Source: Methanoregula sp. UBA276 (GTDB lineage: Archaea > Halobacteriota > Methanomicrobia > Methanomicrobiales > Methanospirillaceae). Taken from it: a DNA stretch of 11,029 nucleotides. The position numbers and the translations under genes were made by a program. The stretch covers positions 1 to 11,029 of the forward strand of contig DANA01000054.1 in the NCBI GenBank assembly GCA_002508495.1. Direction: 5' to 3'. The notes below the pieces were generated by a model, which was not told where the DNA came from, did not search any database, and worked only from the letters and a program-made list of their open reading frames with translations. Positions 6,496 through 11,029 of this stretch are shown one piece after another (the stretch's first letter is position 1; each line of letters begins with the position of its first letter).

Positions 6496-7221
6496 TTACC
6501 TTTTCCCTCCCTTCTTCCGCCCGTGCGGGCACACGAACAAACACAACCCGCAGACGCCGGCAGCGCCTTTCTCCGCTTCGAGATTCCGGTAATACCGGTC
6601 ACATGCTGCGGCGTCAAACCGGGCTTCGCGGGGTTCGGCGGCCGCGAACACCCGCCCCGTGAATGCATGCTCCGGGCAGATGTCAACGCATTCCGTGCAT
6701 TTCCCGCATTGGGGTTCCATGGGTGTACCGGTCGGTTCCAGCGGGGCGTCGGTGAGCACCGTCACCCACCGCACCCGCGGGCCGTGATCGGGGGTCACGA
6801 GCAGGCAGCTCTTCCCAATCCATCCAAGGCCCGCCAGGTGTGCCGCAAGTTTATGGGAGAAGATGCTGCGGATACCCTCGTCCGATGTCCGCTTCGAAGC
6901 CGGGACCGGCAATGCCCCAAAGCCCGTATGCTGGAGCAGGTTTGCTACCCGCAACGCGATCTGGTCGAGCGCCGTGTTGACCACGTCATACGTGGTATGC
7001 CGGTACAGGACAACTCCCTCGTCATTCCCGTCTTCCAGCAGATTGACAATGCTGTCCTGCAACCGTATGCCCATCACCACCGCCCGCGGGAACCGGGCCA
7101 CCCGTTCCCCTCCCTGCGCTGCGATGAAGTTGCGGGCAGGAGCGAGATCCGCGATACCGAAGTAATCGGCGCCAAGGGAGGTGGCGATCTCCCGTATCTC
7201 GTTTCCAACATCACTGCGCAT
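6496..7221 (-). CDS. QueG-like double [4Fe-4S] protein (epoxyqueuosine reductase / reductive dehalogenase superfamily, COG1600 type)
   Basis: The 241-aa protein matches the central part of epoxyqueuosine reductase. HKLAAHLAGLGWIGKSCLLV (residues 123-142) corresponds to the cobalamin/active-site region, followed by a ferredoxin-like module. CGKCTECVDICP gives C172, C175, C178 and C182. AACDRYYRNLE gives C207, equivalent to the lone cysteine before QueG's second cluster. CGLCLFVCPHG gives C224, C227 and C231. All eight ligands for two 4Fe-4S clusters are therefore present. The C-terminal HEAT-like tRNA-binding region of QueG is missing, and so is its VDSAPV-type segment carrying the catalytic aspartate (here ASKRTSDEG, 108-116). 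Archaea make archaeosine, not queuosine, so the true role is probably another redox or cobamide-linked reaction. A Lys/Arg-rich tail ends the protein. ATG 7221 has no obvious ribosome binding site and may be leaderless. It points the same way as the upstream methyltransferase gene, 102 bases away. Confidence 0.82.
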   Translation of the reverse strand: MRSDVGNEIREIATSLGADYFGIADLAPARNFIAAQGGERVARFPRAVVMGIRLQDSIVNLLEDGNDEGVVLYRHTTYDVVNTALDQIALRVANLLQHTGFGALPVPASKRTSDEGIRSIFSHKLAAHLAGLGWIGKSCLLVTPDHGPRVRWVTVLTDAPLEPTGTPMEPQCGKCTECVDICPEHAFTGRVFAAAEPREARFDAAACDRYYRNLEAEKGAAGVCGLCLFVCPHGRKKGGKR

Positions 7222-7264
7222 AGGATTACTGAGGGATGCCGGGGAATTTCTTGTTAGTGGTCAG

Positions 7265-7312
7265 AAAAAAGGCAGGGATCCATTCATACCAGGAAGGAGC
7301 CGGGTCACTCCT
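7265..7312 (-). terminator. Terminator candidate after the methyltransferase gene
   Basis: Read on the minus strand, AGGAG/CTCCT (7312-7308 and 7299-7295) forms a 5-bp stem with an 8-base loop just after the methyltransferase stop. A T6 run follows (A6 at 7265-7270 on the plus strand). The distance between stem and T run is about 24 bases, so oligo-T termination alone is as likely. Confidence 0.4.
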
Positions 7313-7323
7313 GATACCGTTCT

Positions 7324-8070
7324 TTAAGGGTTCTGCATCACGAAGAACGTGTACCCGTACCATCGCTTGTACTGCCGGTAGATGTCCGCCTCATGTTCCA
7401 GGGAATCGAGAATGGCGGCATTCCGGGGATCCGATCCGTGCGTCTTCCTGAGTTCCGCGATCCGGGCAAGCAGCGGGACATAGTAATTGTCCCACCACCC
7501 TTCTTCCGGCAGCCGGTACGTTGTAACGAGCCGGAGCCCGGCCCGTTTCACCCGCTCCTTCATCTCCTCTTCAGACACCGGGATGTATCCCTCGATCTCC
7601 CACCATTTCCTGAGCTCTTTGGGAGGGTTTGGCTCGAACCAGTCGGCATCGGACACCACCATGTACCCGCCCTTTTTGAGGAACGGTTTCCAGAGGTTGA
7701 GGCCCTGCTCGAACCCGACAATAAAGATGGCGCCTTCAGACCAGATGAGGTCGAACGATCTCTTCTCAAATGGCAGTGCGTCCATGGAGGCACAGACGGT
7801 TTTCACTCGTTGGGTCATGCCAGCCTTCCTGGCCCATGCATCAATCACATCCAGGAACGGCTGGTGGTTGTCAACAGCCGTGATCGTCCCGGTGGTGAGG
7901 GCGGCAAGGTCGCGTGTCTGCGTCCCGTTCCCGCATCCTACATCGAGGATTTTTGCGTCGCGGGGAACGGAGGGGAGGAGTGCCCACGCCTTCCGGGTTG
8001 CTTCACGGGTGCCCGGACCCTGCCGGGGGAGGGACTCGAATATCTGGTAAAAAAATGGTGGTAATGTCAT
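7324..8070 (-). CDS. Class I SAM-dependent methyltransferase
   Basis: The 248-aa protein is a Rossmann-fold SAM methyltransferase of the Methyltransf_11/25 type. Residues 6-20 (FFYQIFESLPRQGPG) form an N-terminal helix typical of small-molecule methyltransferases in methanogens and clostridia. Motif I is ILDVGCGNGTQT (41-52), the acidic end of strand 2 is D67 (TAVDNH), and ASMDALPFEKRSFDLIWSEGA (94-114) covers motifs II-III. FLKKGGYMVVSDADWF (130-145) is the post-motif strand. The C-terminal part is rich in Trp and Tyr (WWDNYYVPL, RWYGY) and probably shapes the substrate pocket. Substrate unknown. The frame is open another 41 codons to a GTG, but family-like sequence begins at ATG 8070, which has GGGATATC immediately upstream, so I start it there. 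No clear operon partner. Confidence 0.88.
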   Translation of the reverse strand: MTLPPFFYQIFESLPRQGPGTREATRKAWALLPSVPRDAKILDVGCGNGTQTRDLAALTTGTITAVDNHQPFLDVIDAWARKAGMTQRVKTVCASMDALPFEKRSFDLIWSEGAIFIVGFEQGLNLWKPFLKKGGYMVVSDADWFEPNPPKELRKWWEIEGYIPVSEEEMKERVKRAGLRLVTTYRLPEEGWWDNYYVPLLARIAELRKTHGSDPRNAAILDSLEHEADIYRQYKRWYGYTFFVMQNP

Positions 8071-8315
8071 GATATCCCAGTTATTTGGGGAGAGGGTTTT
8101 GAGTGCTTTGTGGTCGGAGGGTTTGTCATGGAAAATGGCTCTCCGAAGAATGTCTGAATGCTGCCCGAACCGGCACTGATCATAAGGATTCACCCCGAAC
8201 GGAAACGGAACGTCACCCGCTCACGTTCCTGCAGCCGGGCATCCTTTTTTCGCACTCCCCACTTTCACGCCCCGTATCCTGCATCTTTATGATGGTGTGG
8301 CAGGGACCGGTGGGT
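8071..8315. other. Divergent intergenic region with a hairpin and T run
   Basis: These 245 bases lie between the divergent methyltransferase and DUF3795 genes. Inside is a perfect 7-bp stem GGAACGT/ACGTTCC (8207-8213 and 8223-8229, 9-base loop). A T6 run follows at 8245-8250, resembling a plus-strand terminator with no gene in front of it. Near 8286-8291 a weak TTTATG box could be the promoter of the downstream gene. CCCA/TGGG flanks the methyltransferase start region (8077-8090). No further coding sequence is convincing. Confidence 0.4.
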
Positions 8316-8615
8316 ATGGCAAAGAAAAAGATTGACACCGTATGCGGATTCTCGTGCAGCGACTGCGACCACTACAAGAAGGAGTGCCCTGGCTGCGAGC
8401 CTACAAAAGGAAAACCTTTCTGGACCGAATATGTCGGGATCGACCAGTGCCCGATTTACGAATGCTGCACGACGATTAAGAATCTCCCCCACTGCGGGAA
8501 ATGTCCCGAGCTGGTCTGCGAACGGTTCACCCGGTTCAAGAACCCGGAGATGACGGACGAGCAGGCTGCTATGGCGCTTGCAGCAGCTGAAAAGGAACTT
8601 CGGAGCCGGAAATAA
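8316..8615 (+). CDS. Cysteine-rich DUF3795 family protein
   Basis: The 99-aa protein contains 11 cysteines arranged as in the DUF3795 family: CGFSCSDC (residues 10-17), CPGC (24-27), CPIYECC (45-51) and CGKCPELVC (60-68). A lysine-rich start and a helical Ala/Glu-rich tail (80-99) flank the core. The spacing suggests binding of two zinc ions or an iron-sulfur cluster. The family is widespread in anaerobes and methanogens and its function is not known. In-frame ATGs at 8289 and 8292 would add eight or nine residues that look unlike the family. ATG 8316 has GGTG only three bases upstream, so this start is a preference and not certain. The LEA-like gene follows after 48 bases and may be co-transcribed. 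Confidence 0.85.
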   Translation: MAKKKIDTVCGFSCSDCDHYKKECPGCEPTKGKPFWTEYVGIDQCPIYECCTTIKNLPHCGKCPELVCERFTRFKNPEMTDEQAAMALAAAEKELRSRK

Positions 8616-8663
8616 CGGGACGGATGAACAGGGTTTTCAACCGGTTCGTGAAACGTTGTAACA

Positions 8664-9095
8664 ATGCCTCTCCTGCACGAACCTGAGGTCAGTCTTGAAG
8701 ACGTGCGGCTCCGCTCGCTGTCAATCTCGTCGCTTGAACTCGACGTGGCGATCCGGGTGAAAAACCGGAACCCGCTTGGCGTAACCGTACAGGAAGTTCC
8801 GTTTACAGTGCTGTGCCGGGACTGTTCTGCCGTCCGGCAGATCGCAGCAGGAAACACCGGCCGGGTGACAATTTCTGCAAACGACAGCACGCTCATCACG
8901 GTCCCGGTCAGGTCGGACAACGCCATCCTCCTTGCTGCGCTCGCGGCTTTGGCGACACAGGGATCCGTGCAGGTCACCATAAAAGGGACTGCCGTCATCG
9001 ATGCCGTGCTGTTCAACTGGTCGGTGCCGTTTGAAAAGACCCTGCCGGTTACGATGGAACAGGTTGCGGGGTCGCTTGCCGGGGAATCAGACTAA
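8664..9095 (+). CDS. LEA14-like (LEA type 2) protein
   Basis: The 143-aa protein matches the water-stress/LEA type 2 (WHy) beta-sandwich. It opens with PEVSLEDVRLRSLSISSLELDV (residues 7-28), contains the family core VAIRVKNRNPLGVTV (28-42), and continues through alternating beta strands (PFTVLCRD, GRVTISAND, STLITVPVRSD) to an amphipathic end. It lacks both a signal peptide and a membrane helix, unlike many archaeal relatives, so it is probably cytoplasmic. LEA2 proteins are associated with desiccation and osmotic stress in plants; the archaeal role is unproven. ATG 8664 is the only good start in frame, without a recognisable ribosome binding site. The gap of 48 bases to the DUF3795 gene allows one transcript. 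A strong hairpin with a T run lies about 60 bases downstream. Confidence 0.83.
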   Translation: MPLLHEPEVSLEDVRLRSLSISSLELDVAIRVKNRNPLGVTVQEVPFTVLCRDCSAVRQIAAGNTGRVTISANDSTLITVPVRSDNAILLAALAALATQGSVQVTIKGTAVIDAVLFNWSVPFEKTLPVTMEQVAGSLAGESD

Positions 9096-9157
9096 AAGAG
9101 TACCCGGTCTGTCCCCGTTTTGCTTTTCACTGATTTCCCATATTCAGAAAATGAAGA

Positions 9158-9196
9158 GGCGGGGTCAACCGCTGACCCCCCGCCCTGAAATTTTTT
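9158..9196 (+). terminator. Terminator candidate after the LEA-like gene
   Basis: GGCGGGGTCA (9158-9167) can pair with TGACCCC...GCC (9173-9184), interrupted only by two extra C residues. The 5-base loop is ACCGC. Six T residues follow at 9191-9196. It is the first hairpin of the G/C-tract region, and its arms already contain the GGGGT/ACCCC pattern repeated further on. Confidence 0.55.
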
Positions 9197-9460
9197 GAAA
9201 CGATCCAACCCCCCCACCCACGTACGGGGGGGGTATGCGACAGACCCCCTCCCCCCCTTGTCTCCCGGGGACCCCCCTACCCAATCATGGGTAGCAGGCG
9301 GTTTTTCCCCATCTCTCCGGAAGTTCCAGCGGAAGCGGGGGGTTTACGCGTCCAGAAAACCGTGCCTTACTCAAATTTGTGGTGGGGGGTATCCGGTAGA
9401 CCCCCCCCTTGATTATTTTTTATTCTGGTGTGACCCCCCCTGGCATGGGGGTGGGGGGTG
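9158..9460. repeat. Cluster of G and C homopolymer tracts forming several hairpins
   Basis: About 300 bases contain at least four G tracts of six or more on the plus strand (ending at 9233, 9342, 9389 and 9458). C tracts of five to eight follow an A (from 9175, 9208, 9244, 9271, 9400 and 9433). Two similar units occur: G-tract TATGCGACAGA C-tract (9226-9249) and G-tract TATCCGGTAGA C-tract (9384-9408). Each folds as GGGGGT/ACCCCC with a 9-base loop. CTACCC/GGGTAG (9277-9282 and 9289-9294) is another perfect stem, and ACCCCC/GGGGGT (9433-9438 and 9447-9452) a fourth. Base composition is unlike the flanking genes. It could be a degenerate mobile repeat, a G-quadruplex-forming region or a structured RNA. 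No protein signature is recognised. It is not a CRISPR array, because repeats are neither constant nor evenly spaced. Confidence 0.6.
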
Positions 9461-9470
9461 GCCGGATTTT

Positions 9471-9478
9471 TTTATAAA
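9471..9478 (+). promoter_or_regulatory. Orphan TATA box
   Basis: TTTATAAA, preceded by T residues, is a consensus-like archaeal TATA box at the end of the G/C-tract region. No coding sequence lies downstream on this strand. The predicted start site is near 9500. The octamer is palindromic, so it could also work towards the G/C tracts. Confidence 0.35.
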
Positions 9479-9499
9479 TGGGAGATGGAGATGATACCC

Positions 9500-9630
9500 C
9501 CGGCACTACAAGGTGTCCCGCTTAAGTCCACCAGTAAAGTCGTAGCAACAACATCATCGTGCACCCTCTACCGTCCTCCTGATTGCGTGCATTCAATGCA
9601 TCATAATGCACGATTTCGTCTATTTTTGTG
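9500..9630 (+). ncRNA. Candidate small RNA between an orphan TATA box and a hairpin with T-rich tail
   Basis: About 25 bases after the TATA box at 9471, a stretch of about 130 bases without coding signal ends in a perfect 8-bp hairpin. Its arms are CGTGCATT (9586-9593) and AATGCACG (9605-9612), with an 11-base loop. It is followed by TTTCGTC and a T5 run near 9622-9626. Weak internal pairings exist (for example GGCAC with GTGTC near 9502-9517). It matches no tRNA, rRNA, snoRNA-box or SRP signature I can recognise. Ends are estimates from the promoter and terminator positions. Confidence 0.25.
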
Positions 9631-9646
9631 ACCTTCAATCGCCAGA

Positions 9647-9683
9647 TAAAAAAAGGATATCATCAAAATCCGGTTCAACCGGT
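9647..9683 (-). terminator. Terminator candidate of the MntA-HepT operon
   Basis: Read on the minus strand just after the hepT stop, CCGG/CCGG around TTGAA (9683-9671) forms a small hairpin. It is followed by T-rich sequence including T7 (A run at about 9648-9654 on the plus strand). Confidence 0.45.
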
Positions 9684-9691
9684 TGCACGGT

Positions 9692-10030
9692 TCATTTTTC
9701 AAGAGCTGCTTCAAGAGAGGGAAGATCCACCTGAACGGTATTCCATAACCGTTCCAGGTTAACGGAGAAATAGCCATGGATGAGCCGGTCCCGCATCCCG
9801 GCAATATCGCGCCACGGGATATCCGGGTACTCATCTCTCGCCGATGCGGGAACCTGCTTTGCAGCCTCACCCAGGATCTCAAGGGCATGGATGATGGCAA
9901 ACTGCTTTTCGCGGTTGTTCCGGAACTCTTCAAACGTCACGCCGCGTGAAAACTTCCGGGCGGCGTGGATCGCATCCCGCATATCGGAAAGATACTCCGC
10001 CGCGCTCCGTTTCTCTCTTGGGCTTGTCAT
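9692..10030 (-). CDS. hepT: HepT-family HEPN ribonuclease toxin (DUF86)
   Basis: The 112-aa all-helical protein is the toxin of a HEPN/MNT pair. It carries the HepT signature RX4HXY as RDRLIHGY (residues 80-87). R80 and H85 would be the RNase residues, and Y87 the tyrosine that the partner modifies by adding AMP units in studied systems. The preceding segments FAIIHALEILGEAAKQV (44-60) and PWRDIAGM (72-79) are typical of DUF86. Length is normal for the family. Its ATG at 10030 overlaps the antitoxin stop (ATGA), so the two proteins are translationally coupled in the usual order, antitoxin then toxin. Nothing suggests inactivation. The cellular role (phage defence, element maintenance or stress response) cannot be told from sequence. 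Confidence 0.93.
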   Translation of the reverse strand: MTSPREKRSAAEYLSDMRDAIHAARKFSRGVTFEEFRNNREKQFAIIHALEILGEAAKQVPASARDEYPDIPWRDIAGMRDRLIHGYFSVNLERLWNTVQVDLPSLEAALEK

Positions 10031-10347
10031 ACCGGCACAACTTCTGCAAGCACGTAGGGTCTGATAGCGGGTTTGAGCCCGCTCTTCTCCACAAGATCTA
10101 CCCGGACGCCGAGGAGGTCTTCAAGGTCATTCTGGAGATGGATGAAATCAAGAAGGGTCCCCGGACGGTCAAACTCCACAAGGATATCGATATCGCTCGT
10201 CTTCGTTTGCTCGCCCCGGACATAGGAGCCGAATATCCCGAGATAGGTAACGCCATACCGTTCGCGGAGTTCCGGCAGATGTGCCCGGAGATCCCGCCGG
10301 ATCTCGTCAACTGAACGCTTTTTTTTAGACGGACTGTTCTTGGGCAA
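10027..10347 (-). CDS. mntA: MntA-family nucleotidyltransferase antitoxin
   Basis: This 106-aa protein is a minimal nucleotidyltransferase of the DNA polymerase beta superfamily. It has the defining GSX10DXD motif as GSYVRGEQTKTSDID (residues 40-54; metal ligands D52 and D54) and a third acidic residue D84 in VRVDLVE. In characterised pairs this enzyme neutralises HepT by AMPylating the tyrosine of its RX4HXY motif. The N-terminus is lysine-rich. The start is a TTG at 10347. No in-frame ATG or GTG lies nearby, the residues after it fit the family, and GGAGAGATG (10355-10363) lies seven bases upstream. It is the first gene of a two-gene operon with its own TATA box and is followed by hepT with a 4-base overlap. 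Confidence 0.93.
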   Translation of the reverse strand: MPKNSPSKKKRSVDEIRRDLRAHLPELRERYGVTYLGIFGSYVRGEQTKTSDIDILVEFDRPGTLLDFIHLQNDLEDLLGVRVDLVEKSGLKPAIRPYVLAEVVPV

Positions 10348-10354
10348 GGGGATG

Positions 10355-10400
10355 CATCTCTCCTAGTATTGATGATGGAATTATCCGATGTTATATTTTT
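10355..10400 (-). promoter_or_regulatory. Promoter and ribosome binding site of the MntA-HepT operon
   Basis: On the minus strand AAAAATATAA (10400-10391) is a strong TATA box, predicting a start near 10368 and a leader of about 20 bases. The leader contains GGAGAGATG (10363-10355), seven bases before the TTG start codon. The spacing supports both the promoter and the unusual start. Confidence 0.6.
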
Positions 10401-10437
10401 TGAGGGTTTGTGAGGAGATCCGGTCGGGAATCTGGAT

Positions 10438-10445
10438 AAAAAAAA
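10438..10445 (-). terminator. Oligo-T terminator of the thiC-family gene
   Basis: Eight A residues on the plus strand (T8 on the minus strand) lie about 18 bases after the stop of the thiC-family gene. A weak GATAA/TTATC pairing brackets the run. This fits oligo-T-dependent archaeal termination. Confidence 0.5.
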
Positions 10446-10462
10446 GGTGAGTTATCAGAGAT

Positions 10463-11029
10463 TTATTTCCCCTTCTTCTTCCCGGCCTGTTTCTTCCCAA
10501 CCCCGTTCCCGAACAGCTCGTTCACCATCTTGACCGCACACAGGTCCCCGCACATCGAGCAGGTCTCCGTCTCACCGTCCCGCTCATGGATCTTCCGAGC
10601 ATGATCGTCGAACATGGCAAGCCGGAACTGGGCGTCCCAGTCAAGTTCGTGCCGGGCCTCTGCCATCTGCACCTCGCGGGCGTCTTTCCAGCCACTGTGC
10701 TTCCGGACTGTGTCACCCACGTGGGCCGCGATCTTCGCCACGCGGGTGCCCTCGATGATATCGTCAACGTCGGGGAGTGCGAGGTGCTCGCTCGGCGAGA
10801 CCATACAGAGGAAGTCGGCGCCATTGAGGCATGCCGTAGCCCCCCCGATGGCCGCGACCACGTGGTCGTAGCCCGGCGCGATGTCGGTGACGAGCGGGCC
10901 GAGAAGGTAGAGCGGGGCATGATCCGTGATCTCCTTGATCATCCGCACATTGTACCCGATCTGGTCGAGCGGCATATGGCCCGGTCCCTCGATCATCCGC
11001 TGGACGCCCGCCTCCTGCGCCCGCTTTGC
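10463..11029 (-). CDS. thiC: ThiC-family radical SAM enzyme (phosphomethylpyrimidine synthase; 5' end outside window)
   Basis: The visible 188 residues are the C-terminal part of ThiC, which rearranges aminoimidazole ribonucleotide (AIR) into the thiamine pyrimidine HMP-P using SAM and a 4Fe-4S cluster. The sequence shows MIEGPGHMPLDQI, LGPLVTDIAPGYDHV, FLCMVSPSEHLALP and KIAAHVGDT in family order, then the cluster-binding CSMCGDLCAVKM. The cluster cysteines are spaced CX2CX3C, while E. coli ThiC has CX2CX4C. A short lysine/glycine-rich tail follows. The family is usually 420-450 aa in archaea, so the N-terminal half is outside the window. ThiC paralogues in anaerobes (BzaA/B/F) make 5-hydroxybenzimidazole from the same substrate, and methanogens use that base in their cobamide. 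ThiC is the default call, but this paralogue cannot be excluded. AIR is also the branch-point metabolite for PurE. Confidence 0.92.
   Translation of the reverse strand, partial: AKRAQEAGVQRMIEGPGHMPLDQIGYNVRMIKEITDHAPLYLLGPLVTDIAPGYDHVVAAIGGATACLNGADFLCMVSPSEHLALPDVDDIIEGTRVAKIAAHVGDTVRKHSGWKDAREVQMAEARHELDWDAQFRLAMFDDHARKIHERDGETETCSMCGDLCAVKMVNELFGNGVGKKQAGKKKGK

Noticed and set aside
6409..7257. 282-codon plus-strand frame.
   Set aside because: Antisense to the QueG-like gene, whose eight cluster cysteines are clear on the other strand.
7393..8064. Two overlapping plus-strand frames of about 190-220 codons.
   Set aside because: Antisense to the methyltransferase, which has intact SAM-binding motifs.
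8071..8193. 41-codon N-terminal extension of the methyltransferase to a GTG.
   Set aside because: No ribosome binding site and no resemblance to the family start; the conserved N-terminal helix begins right after ATG 8070.
9158..9460. CRISPR array.
   Set aside because: Units differ in sequence, spacing is irregular (109, 47 and 69 bases between successive G-tract ends) and no cas genes are present.
9195..9494. 99-codon frame through the G/C-tract region with repeated Gly-Gly-Tyr and Asp-Pro-Pro segments.
   Set aside because: It starts with TTG without a ribosome binding site. Its composition follows directly from the homopolymer tracts, and the similar units do not all stay in one frame. 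I treat it as non-coding repeat DNA.
9471..9640. tRNA or other standard RNA gene in the gap before hepT.
   Set aside because: No cloverleaf, T-loop (GGTTCRA) or known box motifs seen; only an unassigned small-RNA candidate remains.

Overview
The window looks like a chromosomal segment of a methanogenic archaeon, most likely of the order Methanomicrobiales (Methanoregula or a close relative). This is a judgement from recall, without database comparison. It rests on archaeal-type riboflavin synthase (RibC) and lumazine synthase (RibH), a methanogen-type PurE, a receiver-PAS-PAS regulator, ATGA start/stop overlaps, GGTGA/GAGATG ribosome binding sites, TATA boxes and oligo-T terminators. Coding DNA is moderately GC-rich.

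Left part (1-3321), core metabolism. A minus-strand operon reads class V aminotransferase -> ribC -> ribH -> class I aminotransferase (cut by the left edge). Two of its three junctions are 4-base ATGA overlaps. It combines the last two steps of riboflavin synthesis, needed for FMN, FAD and F420, with two PLP transaminases. A 54-bp divergent promoter region separates it from purE on the plus strand. PurE is short (129 aa) and lacks one normally conserved histidine.

Middle (3322-9095), mostly single genes. In order: an alpha/beta-hydrolase lipoprotein (-), a SET-domain lysine methyltransferase (+), a receiver-PAS-PAS regulator with a truncated and probably frameshifted C-terminus (+), a QueG-like double 4Fe-4S protein (-), a class I SAM methyltransferase (-), a cysteine-rich DUF3795 protein (+) and a LEA14-like protein (+). 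purE and the hydrolase converge on two hairpins, one followed by a T run and the other a perfect AT palindrome.

Right part (9096-11029). About 600 bases hold no convincing gene. They contain a cluster of G and C homopolymer tracts forming several hairpins, then an orphan TATA box followed by a perfect hairpin and a T-rich stretch, which could be a small RNA gene. Next comes a complete MntA-HepT (nucleotidyltransferase/HEPN) toxin-antitoxin pair on the minus strand with its own TATA box and a TTG start. The window ends inside a thiC-family gene (-) whose C-terminal cluster motif is spaced CX2CX3C, not the CX2CX4C of E. coli ThiC.

The items most worth a second look are the G/C-tract array with the adjacent candidate RNA, the ThiC-family cluster motif (thiamine or 5-hydroxybenzimidazole synthesis), the altered PurE loop, the SET protein and the decayed regulator.
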